From Hexactinellida sp. DTS-2022 (taxonomy: Eukaryota; Porifera; Hexactinellida): a DNA stretch of 64,000 nucleotides. The stretch lies in NCBI GenBank assembly GCA_028753945.1, contig JAPNXP010000009.1:1240001-1304000 (forward strand). The letters are read 5' to 3'. The notes below the pieces were generated by a model. The model was not told the origin of the DNA, searched no databases, and saw nothing but the letters and a program-made list of their open reading frames with translations. Below are positions 8,472 through 18,372 of this stretch, in pieces; position 1 is the stretch's first letter, and every line of letters starts with the position of its first letter. A program made the translations under genes and the position numbers.

Positions 8472-9049
8472 GAAAAGATGTAATTCTATACTTTCTAGTG
8501 TATTATGGTATTTTATTGTGCAATTGACACATTGTTCTCACACAATAGGTATGAATTATCCTATTATATTTAAGATGATTGATTGAACGCAAACTGTTCA
8601 CTGGAGAACTTGGCCCTGGGGTACACAATATGGTATTTTTTATAATTTTTGATGACAATTTTTTGATATCAAATTTCACAGAATTTATAATTTTCTCAAT
8701 TTGAGTAACTACTTAATTAACTGGTTTAGGTACCATACATTCATCGATATATATGTTGTTGGCGAAATTGAGTCTCATTTTGGACTGAAACTCAATTCGC
8801 CTGCGACATATACATATACCAACATTACAAAATGGTTTGACAAAAAACTAGACATGATGCTTAAATTTTCAAGATTTCAAAATCTGCATTAAAATTTTAA
8901 CTAGAAAATGTTCTTCCAAAACAATCAGCAAGTGAAAAAGTATTTTTCGCAGGTCTGTGTTATAATACTTAATCGCAGGTCTGTGCTTCAATACTTAGTG
9001 CTTTTGTAAAACTATTCATAACAATACACAGTTTGCCTAGACAGCTAGG
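8472..9049. other. Intergenic DNA with a hairpin and a short tandem duplication
   Basis: AT-rich spacer. An imperfect inverted repeat sits at about 8745-8815: GGCGAAATTGAGT pairs with ACTCAATTCGCC, extended by TATATATG/CATATACATA. A 26-bp tandem duplication starting TCGCAGGTCTGTG lies at about 8947-8998, just upstream of the basigin-like gene; both copies carry an acceptor-like CGCAG. No coding sequence is seen. Confidence 0.65.
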
Positions 9050-9964
9050 ATGGTATTCTCTACCGTATTACTAAGTCTCCTGCTGCTACCAACCGTGATA
9101 TCTCAGACAATCTCGCTCGATCCCGCCGCGCCCCCGAAACTCGAGGACCGTGTGACCATGTCCTGCACTGACAGCCTGACAACAGCTGACGCCCACGTTT
9201 GGAGTTTCAGCCAGCAGATGGGAGAGGGATTTACGAACCTCACAGTCGGTTACGAGCTCTCTAGCACGTCTACCAATGGTAATATAACCACGTCATGGAC
9301 TCGCCTTTTCGTCCTGCCCATAGCTGGCACCTACAGGTGCGAGTCTCTTTTGAATGGGAGTCCTGTGGGCAACAGTACCCAACTTCTCATTTCACGGATT
9401 ATTTACAAAGGGAAATACGACGTAGAGGCCTATAATCATAACGCTACCTTCGAAGTATTGTGTCAGTTCCAGTCCGCCCCCCCTGGCCTCTCCCTGTCGG
9501 CCTCCTGGTGTTACCAGCCCTACACGTACCCCTCTGTGGACACATCCAGCTGCAACGCTCTTCCCAACAACTCTGAGGTTCTGCCTATTTCCCCTACGCA
9601 GAGTCTGACTAGCAGCAACATATACATGTCCATCGTTATGATTACAAATGTAACGATAGCCAGTGCAGGCGTCTACCGATGTTCGCTGTCGAATGGATTC
9701 TACAATTACAGCAGGGATGTGCGCCTGAGAGTGAGAGACCACATAGAGATCCTGTGGCCAGCTATCGGCATTACGGTGCAGGTTGTTATCATAGCTATAT
9801 TCATACTTATGAACTACATATGGGACTCCTATAAGGATAAACAGAAGAAGATCGAGAGAGAGAAGAAAGAGAACCAGAACATCGTAGCGACCTCACCCAT
9901 TGAGTCACCTCTGGAAGATGAGGGACAGTCTAGTCAACATTTGATCAAAGTTGTCCCTACTTAG
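9050..9964 (+). CDS. Basigin/neuroplastin-like Ig membrane glycoprotein (304 aa)
   Basis: Signal peptide at residues 1-19 (MVFSTVLLSLLLLPTVISQ). Two Ig domains follow, about 28-115 (Cys...Trp...GTYRCE) and 125-228 (Cys...Trp...AGVYRCS). One membrane helix begins at Trp236-Pro237 (WPAIGIT), with a short, strongly charged cytoplasmic tail (KDKQKKIEREKKE). Several NxT/NxS sites lie outside. The Trp-Pro-x-x-Gly-Ile opening of the helix and the basic tail are the signature of the basigin group, whose members chaperone monocarboxylate transporters to the plasma membrane. The conserved intramembrane Glu of basigins is replaced by Gln (residue 244). No intron. A generic two-Ig adhesion protein is the alternative. 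Confidence 0.75.
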   Translation: MVFSTVLLSLLLLPTVISQTISLDPAAPPKLEDRVTMSCTDSLTTADAHVWSFSQQMGEGFTNLTVGYELSSTSTNGNITTSWTRLFVLPIAGTYRCESLLNGSPVGNSTQLLISRIIYKGKYDVEAYNHNATFEVLCQFQSAPPGLSLSASWCYQPYTYPSVDTSSCNALPNNSEVLPISPTQSLTSSNIYMSIVMITNVTIASAGVYRCSLSNGFYNYSRDVRLRVRDHIEILWPAIGITVQVVIIAIFILMNYIWDSYKDKQKKIEREKKENQNIVATSPIESPLEDEGQSSQHLIKVVPT

Positions 9965-10221
9965 TTAGCACTATCTATTTGATTCTTTTCTTATATTATT
10001 ACTCCTGTGTATTAGGTTGTTCTAGCTGTACTATTGTATATTTGACATGTTGCTATATCTATCATACCCCTATATCCCATCGATTATCCTTTGTCTTAAT
10101 ATTTATATTTATGTCCTTGATAACTATTCGATATAAGTACCCTAATGTATGTTCTTGGCGAAAATAATACGTATTGTAATTTCACCATTTGAATATATTC
10201 TCTAACTTAAGTTACAGGTGA

Positions 10222-13200
10222 ATGGCCTCAGAAATATTGGATCTGCAGCCAGATTGGCAGTTGGCCCTCAGTGAGAGAGCGCCCTCTCTCTGGGTGTCCT
10301 ACAGACAGAACAAGTCAGCTGCCATAGAAGAGGAGCTGCTTAAGCCGACTTACTCGGGTGGGAGCGTGACTGCTATATCAGGTAGCACAAGTTTTGATGT
10401 GTCCTTCGATCCTAAACAGAGACATCGTATCGCGGTTACTCACACCCCTTCGAAGGCCCGTTGTGAGTTTGTGTCGCCTCAGGATAGCTTGTCTATCCAC
10501 AGACGGTGGGTCAACTGCCTGGCGCTGTCCCCGAGCGGGGGCCTGGGGGTCTCCTGTTCGGAGGCGGGCCAGCTGAGTGTGTGGGAGGCTGGGACCGGCA
10601 GGGTGCGTAGAGAGCTCTCGGGACACCTGGGGGACGTGTACACCTGCGGTTTCTACCCCTCGGGGGAGGTGGTACTCTCGGGGGGGTCCGACTTCCGACT
10701 GAGAATCTGGTCCGTGGCAGACGGCAGCTGTCCCCGCGTCCTGACCGGACACACGGGCCGAGTGACCAGCACTGAGGTCCTGGAGCGGGGGAGGAACGTC
10801 CTCTCGGGGTCTCTGGACGGCAGCGTGAGGCTCTGGGACTGTGGGACCGCTACTTGCGTTGCGCTGCTCGCTCAGGTAATTATGCTGTCTTGTATTGCTT
10901 CTCTTGTTACCAACAAATGTTTCATAATAGACACACACTTAGTGTAGCATTGGGACCTGTTCCTCAATAGAGACTGGATATAGTTTTAGAAATAGACTTA
11001 TTTGAACGCTATCTATTATCAAGCCACAGTAGCCACTAGTAGCTAAACTGTTGCTCCAATTTATATTTGACATCTATTATAATTGTAGCTGAAATCATTG
11101 ATCAGCCGAATAACAAAGCTAAAACTGGTTCGTCAGTGCACCTCATTACAACTCGACTTGTTTTACATATGAATATTGCATTTATTTTATTATTAACTAA
11201 ATATTTATGAGAATTCCTTTACCTGTATATCTCCGCTGGCTGCTCACTAGCTATAGCTTAGCGCCCAATGGCTACTCCTCAGAGGTTCCCGCACTCCGAC
11301 CCGACACAGAAGTCCAGACAGCCGGCCCCAACCGCTCAGAAGCAGAAGGGCAGCTATCCGAAGGCCGCCGCGCTCTACGGGGGCCAGAAGAGCTCCCCTA
11401 CCTCGCGGCGCACTCAGCCCGCCCACTCCTCTCCCAAGCAGTCCCCTCCCAAACAGCCGCAGATCCATGGTCCCGCTCACAACTCCTCTCTCGCCTCCGA
11501 CACAGAGTCTCTCACCTTACAACCGAACTCTCTCTCGCCGAAGCAGCCGCCCTCCCCGGACCCGCTTGTCCCTTCTCACTCCCTCCCCACGCCCCCCTCT
11601 CGAAGTGACGTCACTCCCTATCCCCCGCAGGAACACTTCGCTTCTTCGAGCGACCAGTTCATCCCTTCTCAGCAATCAGCTGCTCTTCATCAAATGCCTA
11701 TTGCTATGCCTCAGCAAAGTATTACTATGCCCCAGCAAAGTATTGCTATGCCTCAAATGCCTATCGATCTACCTCAACACTCTATTACTATGCCTCAACA
11801 AAGTATTGCTATGCCCCAACAATATATTGCTATGCCTCAAATGCCTATCGATCTTCCTCAACAATCTATTGCTATGCCTCAACAAAGTATTGCAATGCCT
11901 CAACAATCTATTTCTCTTCCTCAAATGCCTACTACTCTCCCCCAAATGCCTACTGCTCTCCCCCAACAATCCGTTTCCACTCACGTCTCCCCTCCCGAGC
12001 CCCAGGCCGGCCCCTCCTCCCCCTCCCAGTCCGAGCCGGACAAGAAGCCGCCCGGGGATCTCTCTCTGGTGGACTGGAACGAGTACTCATTCCTAGCCTG
12101 CTTTCAGGTCGAGAGGAAGATTGGAAAGGGACAGTTCAGCGAGGTGTTTCGCGGGAAATGCATTCCTCTGAACGCAGTGGTTGCTGTGAAGAAAGTCCAG
12201 ATATTCGACATGGTGGACGCGAAGGCGCGCAACGACTGCATCAAGGAGATAGACCTGCTGAAGCAGCTCAACCACGCCAACGTCATCCGGTACCTGGCCT
12301 CCTTCATAGAGAACAACGAGCTCAACATCGTGCTGGAGCTAGCGGACGCAGGGGACCTGGCGAGGATGATCAAACACTTCAAGCGACAGCGGAAACTCAT
12401 CCCCGAGAGGACCATCTGGAAGTACTTCCAGCAGGTGTGTGCGGGCCTGGACCACATGCACAGCAAGCGGATAATGCACCGAGACATAAAGCCTGCGAAC
12501 GTGTTCATTACGGTTACAGGCGTGGTCAAGCTGGGGGACCTGGGGCTGGGGCGGTTCTTCTCCTCCCAGACGATGGTCTCCCATTCCTTAGTGGGCACGC
12601 CCTACTACATGAGCCCCGAGAGGATCAACGAGGTCGGCTACAGCTTCCGGTCTGACATTTGGTCCCTGGGGTGTCTGCTCTACGAGATGGCTGTCTTCCA
12701 GAGTCCCTTCTACGGCGACAAGATGACGCTCATGCTGCTCTGCAAGCGGATCGAGAAGTGCGACTACCCGCCCCTCCCCACGGACCTGTTCACGCCGGAG
12801 CTGCGGCAGCTGGTAAACCTCTGCGTGCAGGCGAAGCCGGACGACAGGCCCGACTCGGGTCAGGTCCTGGAGGTCGCCATCTTCATGAACAGACGCATGC
12901 TCCGCCCCTCTCACCCCCCCGCCCCCGCCCCCGCCCCCGCCCAGACATAGCCGAACTAACCAGACGGCTAACTGATCTACGGACTATCCTTATATTTTCT
13001 GACTCCAACTATTCACTTATTATTTATAAGTATACTATTATCTTGCAGGCCACTACAATAGGGGATAACGTCTATTGTTATAATACAATATTGCACTATT
13101 ACACACTGGGATGAACAATTTATACTCTCGTGACTCGTACAAATTGCTTTCTGGTTAAATTGTATTAATCCATGGTATTGCCGTATACGCTATCTAGTAC

Positions 13201-13733
13201 AGTCTCTCCTCTAGCTTGACTCTAAAGTTAACAGCATCTCTCTCGTCTCTTCCAGCCTCGCCTCGGATTCAGCAGCTGATGATCTGGAGACGGGAACAGC
13301 TGGGAAGCTGGTGGCAGCTGGCTGCGAAAGCGGGAGTCTGAAAGGGATATCTATCCCAGACCGGGAGCAGGTGTTTAGCTTCAAGCTCTCCTCTCCCGTA
13401 AACTGCTGTCGCTTCTTGTCAGAGACAGCTGTCTGCTGCGGCTGTGATGACGGGCTGTTCGCGCTTTTCGACATTAGGCAGTCTGCGCCCCTGCACCTTA
13501 TACACCATTCTAACTCGCGAATTCTGTCACTCACACACAATGGCAACAACATTGTTGTGGGCAGAGGTGACGGAACAGCTGAGGTGTTTAGTTCCTGGGA
13601 GTCGCAGTCCCCTGTTCTCTCCCAGAAGCTAACTGGTCCCCTGTGCGACCCCCTCTCCTGCGTGGCCTATTCCCACCCGCACATATACACTGGCTGTAGG
13701 GATGGGATAGTCAGGAAATATAAGCTCGAGTAA
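10222..13733 (+). CDS. PAAF1: Proteasomal ATPase-associated factor 1 (PAAF1/Rpn14-like), two exons
   Basis: Exon 1 is 10222-10875 (donor CAG|GTAATT) and exon 2 is 13215-13733 (acceptor CTCTAG|CTTGAC, phase 0), giving 390 residues, the usual PAAF1 size. Exon 1 carries the N-terminal region and WD repeats ([53 protein letters not shown]). Exon 2 carries the remaining blades and the diagnostic end [20 protein letters not shown]1/Rpn14 binds Rpt subunits and chaperones assembly of the 19S proteasome base. An acceptor at 13255 would break the frame; 13214 keeps it and adds residues that align with the family (SKVNSISLV). The 2339-bp intron holds the whole NEK6/7-like gene on the same strand. A polyadenylation signal AATAAA follows at 13836. 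Confidence 0.92.
11268..12950 (+). CDS. NEK6/NEK7-like mitotic kinase with long repeat-bearing N-terminus (560 aa)
   Basis: The kinase domain (residues about 278-545) is very close to NEK6/7: [70 protein letters not shown]. Catalytic Lys, HRD and DLG residues are all present. NEK6 and NEK7 act in spindle and cytokinesis control downstream of NEK9. They are normally about 300 residues with almost no extension. Here about 275 residues precede the kinase: a Pro/Ser/Gln-rich stretch, then a repeat of [15 protein letters not shown] units (residues about 142-235). The tail ends in Pro-Ala repeats. The ATG at 11268 opens the frame and the extension is in frame without stops. The gene lies wholly in the PAAF1 intron, is intronless and GC-rich. 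Confidence 0.93.
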   Translation: MATPQRFPHSDPTQKSRQPAPTAQKQKGSYPKAAALYGGQKSSPTSRRTQPAHSSPKQSPPKQPQIHGPAHNSSLASDTESLTLQPNSLSPKQPPSPDPLVPSHSLPTPPSRSDVTPYPPQEHFASSSDQFIPSQQSAALHQMPIAMPQQSITMPQQSIAMPQMPIDLPQHSITMPQQSIAMPQQYIAMPQMPIDLPQQSIAMPQQSIAMPQQSISLPQMPTTLPQMPTALPQQSVSTHVSPPEPQAGPSSPSQSEPDKKPPGDLSLVDWNEYSFLACFQVERKIGKGQFSEVFRGKCIPLNAVVAVKKVQIFDMVDAKARNDCIKEIDLLKQLNHANVIRYLASFIENNELNIVLELADAGDLARMIKHFKRQRKLIPERTIWKYFQQVCAGLDHMHSKRIMHRDIKPANVFITVTGVVKLGDLGLGRFFSSQTMVSHSLVGTPYYMSPERINEVGYSFRSDIWSLGCLLYEMAVFQSPFYGDKMTLMLLCKRIEKCDYPPLPTDLFTPELRQLVNLCVQAKPDDRPDSGQVLEVAIFMNRRMLRPSHPPAPAPAPAQT

Positions 13734-14254
13734 CAAGTACGTATATTATCTGAGATTTGTAATTCTGATTATTATTATTAGTTATTATCACAGGTTATTT
13801 TGCTTGATCTAGATTTATCTTTTTTTAGATTACTAAATAAAATTATACTAAGTACAGTTTTTTATTTAACAACAGCATTTAGATATTATACATAACTTTG
13901 TGGAACTAAACAATTTTCTCAGAAGATCATTCAAGATATGATACTTGTGTTAAGCTTATTAAGCATGATGCATTTGCTTTTAATTCAGAATGTTAGACAA
14001 AACTAGTAGTTTTTTCTCATAGATCATTTTATCCAATCTAAAATTAAATTGGACTAAACACGATCTCATATTACGTGTTAGTCAATTGCTTCGACAAATA
14101 TGGTTTTCAGTTTTGACTACAACAATTACGCAACTATACGTAGGTCATTCATTCGTCACTATACTATTCTACCACATTATTACATAATATTTTGAAGGCT
14201 TTTTGGCCCAAAAGCTTTACTGAAATATCGTTACACACTCTTTAGCAATATTCA
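13734..14254. other. Intergenic DNA between PAAF1 and ASNSD1
   Basis: AT-rich spacer. It contains the PAAF1 polyadenylation signal AATAAA at 13836. An AG (CTTTAG, 14239-14244) lies 10 nt before the ASNSD1 start. I looked for an upstream frame like the mammalian ASNSD1 uORF and saw none. No other feature. Confidence 0.6.
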
Positions 14255-16078
14255 ATGTGTGGCATTCTAGTTCTGTTGCTCTCCCCTCCCTCCCGCTCCG
14301 TGAGCAGCCTCCCGCCGGAGCTCCTAGATACGCTGTGTCGGTCCCTCGAGAGACGGGGACCGGACGCCACCGGGGAGAAGAGGGTCGAGGTGCCGGGGCC
14401 GGGGGGAGAGTACCTCCTGCGGTTTCTAGCGACCCTCCTGCACATGAGGGGCAGCGAGCCTGTTAGCCAGCCGCTGCAGGACAGTAATGGGAATCTGCTT
14501 CTCTTTAACGGCGAGATATTCGCAGGACACGAGGTAGGGGAAACGGAGAATGACTCGCTTGTTCTGTTTACTGTGCTGGCTTCTTGTCGCGAGTCTGAGC
14601 ACCTGCTGAGGAATATCGCGGTTATTAGAGGCCCGTGGGCACTCGTGTTCTGGCGAGAGGGCGAGAGAGAGCTGTGGTTCGGTAGAGATATATTCGGAAG
14701 AAGAAGTCTGTTGATCGCTCGTAACACTTCATCTGGTGTCCCGTTAGTTATTTCCTCTACTGGTTACCAAGCGGTAGGATTGGAATTTATGGAGTTACCA
14801 GCTGTCGGTTTGTTTTGTCTGAAACTAGGCGCTGCGGGGTCTCCGGACCTCAAATGCTACCCTTGGATGGAATCCGACGGGACTAGCATCGCCAACCGAG
14901 AAGGGACGTTGGAAGCAGTCGCTAAGTTAGAGAAACACATTTGTCTAAAGATTGAAATAATCTGTTCCTCTGTGTTCCTTAGCATGATTCCTCCTTTGAA
15001 CAGAACTCTGTCTGTCCCCTCTCTCGCTGGCGCTTGTTCTCCTCTGGACACCGCGCCTCTGCTAATATGCAGCAAAGCTGTTCAGCTATTGGAGGTGCTG
15101 CAAGAGGCCGTTAGACTAAGGGTGTGCCACAGGCCATGGGTTAGCAAACAGATTTGTAGGATTCCTATTTCTCCACAAGTTCCATTAGATTGCACCGATG
15201 GATTTGTTAAATCTAAGCCACTGACACCTCTGCTGCAGGGCACAGCTCGGGTGGGGGTGCTATTTTCCGGTGGATTGGACTCCGCTGTTCTCGCGGCTCT
15301 GGCAGATAGAGCTCTGCCCGTTGGAGAGGAAATTGATTTGATTAATGTGTCTTTTGTAAACCCAGCTGATCTTGTTAGCGCGAGCTCTTCCTTGTCTCAT
15401 GACAGAATAAACGGACTTGCGTGTCTCGCTCAGCTCAACCCGAGCAGGCAGTGGAACTTCGTATCGATAGACACCAGTCTGGAGGAGCTGAGTCGGGTCA
15501 GAGAGGAGCGGACTGCACAGCTCATATACCCACTGACTACAGTTATGGACGACAGCATCGGGACCCCCGTCTGGCTGGCGGCGAGAGGCGAGGGGAATAT
15601 GCGGCGGCTTGGAGCGGGTGTCTCTGTCGCGTATCAGTCTAGCGCTAGGATATTATTGGTGGGGATGGGGGCAGACGAGCAGCTGGGGGGGTACGCGAGA
15701 CACCGGAGGCTGTTCGAGCAGGGGGGGCGGGGGAGACTGCTGGACGAGATAGAACTGGATCTGAGGAGAATCTCCTACCGCAATCTTGGGAGAGACGACA
15801 GGTGTATTTGTGATCATGGCAAAGAGGCAAGGTTTCCATTTCTAGATGAAGAGGTCGTGAGTTTTCTGCAGCAGCTGTCTCTTGATGAAAAAATGGATCT
15901 GTCTCTTCCCAGGGGGGTCGGCGATAAGAAACTGCTGAGGGAGGCAGCGAGGATCCTAGGCTTGGAATTGTCGTCTGTGTTACCGAAAAAAGCGATTCAA
16001 TTTGGGAGTAATTTTGTTAAAATCACCGGTAGCAATAAATTCCATGCAGGGGAAGAGTTTAAATTCCAGAAAAAGTAA
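14255..16078 (+). CDS. ASNSD1: Asparagine synthetase domain-containing protein 1 (607 aa)
   Basis: The protein begins Met-Cys-Gly-Ile, the N-terminal nucleophile Cys of class II glutamine amidotransferases, followed by RGPDATGEK, LLLFNGEIFAGHE and LWFGRDIFGRRSL. The C-terminal synthetase-like half has the PP-loop motif FSGGLDSAVLAALAD (Ser338-Ser343), VGMGADEQLGGYARHR, and DEEVVSFLQQL. The combination GRD-FGRRSL with the amidotransferase half fits ASNSD1, not the canonical asparagine synthetase. Whether ASNSD1 makes asparagine is not established. The start is fixed by the catalytic Cys at residue 2. Intronless; length close to the family (about 640). Confidence 0.93.
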   Translation: MCGILVLLLSPPSRSVSSLPPELLDTLCRSLERRGPDATGEKRVEVPGPGGEYLLRFLATLLHMRGSEPVSQPLQDSNGNLLLFNGEIFAGHEVGETENDSLVLFTVLASCRESEHLLRNIAVIRGPWALVFWREGERELWFGRDIFGRRSLLIARNTSSGVPLVISSTGYQAVGLEFMELPAVGLFCLKLGAAGSPDLKCYPWMESDGTSIANREGTLEAVAKLEKHICLKIEIICSSVFLSMIPPLNRTLSVPSLAGACSPLDTAPLLICSKAVQLLEVLQEAVRLRVCHRPWVSKQICRIPISPQVPLDCTDGFVKSKPLTPLLQGTARVGVLFSGGLDSAVLAALADRALPVGEEIDLINVSFVNPADLVSASSSLSHDRINGLACLAQLNPSRQWNFVSIDTSLEELSRVREERTAQLIYPLTTVMDDSIGTPVWLAARGEGNMRRLGAGVSVAYQSSARILLVGMGADEQLGGYARHRRLFEQGGRGRLLDEIELDLRRISYRNLGRDDRCICDHGKEARFPFLDEEVVSFLQQLSLDEKMDLSLPRGVGDKKLLREAARILGLELSSVLPKKAIQFGSNFVKITGSNKFHAGEEFKFQKK

Positions 16079-16380
16079 ACGACTATTCATAAACCACTTT
16101 TATTACAATTTCTACTGAGTTCAGTTCAAATCGATTATATTTGTGACCAGTGTATAATTTCAGTTCTAGTTGATTTGAATGTTCTTGTTTTTCTAAGATC
16201 ATCACTTGTATAGTTATTTCTCCTTAGGAATTACCATAAATTTCCTTTCTATATTTATATGCTTTGTCCAATATACGTATAAATAGATAGCTCACAACTA
16301 TTCTAAAACAATTTCTGCACAAGAAATACATCTTACTTTCTACACTTTCAATTTTACAAAGTAAATAACATTTTATTCAA
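16079..16380. other. Short intergenic spacer
   Basis: About 300 bp of AT-rich DNA between ASNSD1 and the TRIM gene. It contains the palindromic motif TATACGTATA (16272-16281), about 100 bp before the TRIM start, which recurs elsewhere in the window. Nothing else is seen. Confidence 0.5.
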
Positions 16381-17880
16381 ATGGCAAGTTGTCGCGACAT
16401 TGTTCCTGACGGTATTACAAGTGGAACCCGTCCCACCCCCCAGACGCAGGCGGGCGCGAGGGACTGCTCCATTTGCTATCAGCCGATGACCTCAGAGGAG
16501 TTCAAAATCCCTCGCCTGTTGACCTGTGGACACACGTTTTGCACTGAGTGCATAAGGTCTATATACACCATCTCTTCTGACGCATACTCGTATAGACGGA
16601 GAATGGAGAGGGAAATCCTATGTCCCCACTGCAAGACCCCGTGCGTTATTCCTGATGGAGACGTTACGAAATTATCAAAGAATTATATTTTATTGGATAT
16701 AATTTCTGAGCAGCCTAAAATAAAGATAGACCCAGAACGTATTACCTGCAATATCCATAATATTGTGAAGAAGTCCTATTGCTTCAACTGCCAGGAGCTC
16801 GTGTGTCCCTACTGTCAGATGACTGATCACCAGGGCCACAACTGCGAGATCACCATAGAAGCTATAAAGGTATTTCTGACCGACTTTAAGCAACACGAAG
16901 AGAGATTGGAAGCCTACGCCCAGCAACTGAAGTCCGCAAAAGATAAGTTCCAAGCCACTCTGTACCGTCTGAAGGAGAACCAGAGGGAGGCCTCGCACCA
17001 TATAAACCTGAGGTTCACGGCTATCATCGAAGAGGCTTCTAAATGGAAGAATATCAACATTCGCAAATTGGATGATATAACGAAGGAGAGGGAGGATATA
17101 CTAGAGCAGCAGATAGATAGTCTGAATGATGTCATAGACGAGACCGAGAGGAAACTCGAGCTGGCGCGTCGGATCACATCTCCTCAAAACGAGGAGGAAT
17201 TCTTTGTGCACCACAACGACATTGTTAAGGACAGCAAGGTGCTCATCAGCAAGGAGCTGGGCCTGCAGCCGCTGGTCCACGAGCATATCGAGTGGCGAGT
17301 AGACCCAATCAACCACATTATAGATTTCCTCAATAGAATTGCTTTTGTAAATGAAGATGCTAATCCCGCTCCTCTCAAGTCACCTCCCCAATCTCTCGAT
17401 TCTGAGGTTCCTCCTGCCCAGCAGCCAATTCCCATGCCACAGGCAGCTCCGCAAAACCTTCTTCACCAATCTGCGCCCCCGATCCCGAGCACACCCACAC
17501 CGGTTATCAGCCCCTATGTGGCCGTCCGTCCGCACGCCCACGCTGTACACACTTACCCCCATTCGTTTCCTAGCGCTGCCGAGATCACCAGCGAACCAAG
17601 CCGGGGCTTGGGGACAAATAAAAATAGAAACAATATTTATGACAATATACGCAATCCACATATGCTGTCCCAAAATCGGTCTCGATTACACCACGGCATC
17701 GCTTTGGACCCCAGTGTACCCATTAACCATCGTCCCACCGTGCTCGGGAACATGGTGCCGGCTCCCAATGAGCCCGTAGGCCCTAACCTCTATCAACACG
17801 GAGTGGGCTATCACGGGATTTACGATAACGTTCCACATACTAGTCAACCTCCAATCCCTCCTGATGATACAAATATGTAA
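16381..17880 (+). CDS. TRIM/RBCC protein with RING, B-box and coiled coil (499 aa)
   Basis: RING finger at about residues 33-86 (CSICYQPM, CGHTFCTECI, CPHCKTPC), one B-box type 2 at about 120-160 (CNIHNIVKKSYCFNCQELVC, DHQGHNC), and a long coiled coil at about 165-265. The remainder from 315 is Pro-rich and disordered, with no SPRY, NHL or filamin domain. RING-B-box proteins of this type are ubiquitin E3 ligases, with the coil giving antiparallel dimers. The tail holds two similar tyrosine motifs, NIYDNI (Tyr420) and GIYDNV (Tyr481), of the Y-x-N form bound by Grb2-type SH2 domains when phosphorylated; that use is inference. The intronless frame starts at the first ATG. The exact ortholog is unclear. 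Confidence 0.9.
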   Translation: MASCRDIVPDGITSGTRPTPQTQAGARDCSICYQPMTSEEFKIPRLLTCGHTFCTECIRSIYTISSDAYSYRRRMEREILCPHCKTPCVIPDGDVTKLSKNYILLDIISEQPKIKIDPERITCNIHNIVKKSYCFNCQELVCPYCQMTDHQGHNCEITIEAIKVFLTDFKQHEERLEAYAQQLKSAKDKFQATLYRLKENQREASHHINLRFTAIIEEASKWKNINIRKLDDITKEREDILEQQIDSLNDVIDETERKLELARRITSPQNEEEFFVHHNDIVKDSKVLISKELGLQPLVHEHIEWRVDPINHIIDFLNRIAFVNEDANPAPLKSPPQSLDSEVPPAQQPIPMPQAAPQNLLHQSAPPIPSTPTPVISPYVAVRPHAHAVHTYPHSFPSAAEITSEPSRGLGTNKNRNNIYDNIRNPHMLSQNRSRLHHGIALDPSVPINHRPTVLGNMVPAPNEPVGPNLYQHGVGYHGIYDNVPHTSQPPIPPDDTNM

Positions 17881-18372
17881 TATGTCATTATCTCTTTCCC
17901 TATTCTACTTACTTGTCCTCCTTTATACAAAATATTATTATTTGATACTATTGTGTTCAAGTGTTCTCCTGCGTTGCATAATGGCTAACTTTGCTAATGC
18001 TGGCTGATATTAGGAATATTAATTATGCAGACATTGTATCTGTTTGTCTATTAAATTGTACATATTTAATATACTTATGACTCCTTTCCAAACAGTATTT
18101 AGAGATTGTTATATTTGTGTTTCTATTTCTTGTCTCAACAATTCCATAGTTTGTATTTCTTGTTTCTGGGCCGGGATAGCTCCACAGCATACACTAAATT
18201 TAAACTGTTTCTCAATTGTTCCAAATTGAATTGTGGTTAATTTACAAGAAAGCATTATTCCCTATTGTATTATTTGTACGTACAGTATTACATTATGAGA
18301 GCGTGCGAATGTGTGTGTATTCTGATATATTAGGTATACTCTAGGACTCTATTTCTCTATCCGAACAAACAA
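17881..18372. other. Intergenic spacer before the UIF-like gene
   Basis: AT-rich DNA without a supported gene, containing the 3' end of the TRIM transcript and the presumed promoter of the UIF-like gene. No repeat or regulatory site could be identified with confidence. Confidence 0.5.

Noticed and set aside
8701-8892. 63-codon frame before the basigin-like gene
   Set aside because: Spans an imperfect inverted repeat in AT-rich DNA; no coding character.
11467-12096. 209-codon + strand frame overlapping the NEK N-terminus
   Set aside because: Arises because the repeat DNA is stop-free in several frames; the translation is a Leu/Cys/Pro repeat with no start context or conservation.
13256-13310. 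Acceptor at 13255 for PAAF1 exon 2
   Set aside because: Pyrimidine-rich and attractive, but it shifts the frame relative to exon 1; the acceptor at 13214 keeps phase and gives family-like residues.
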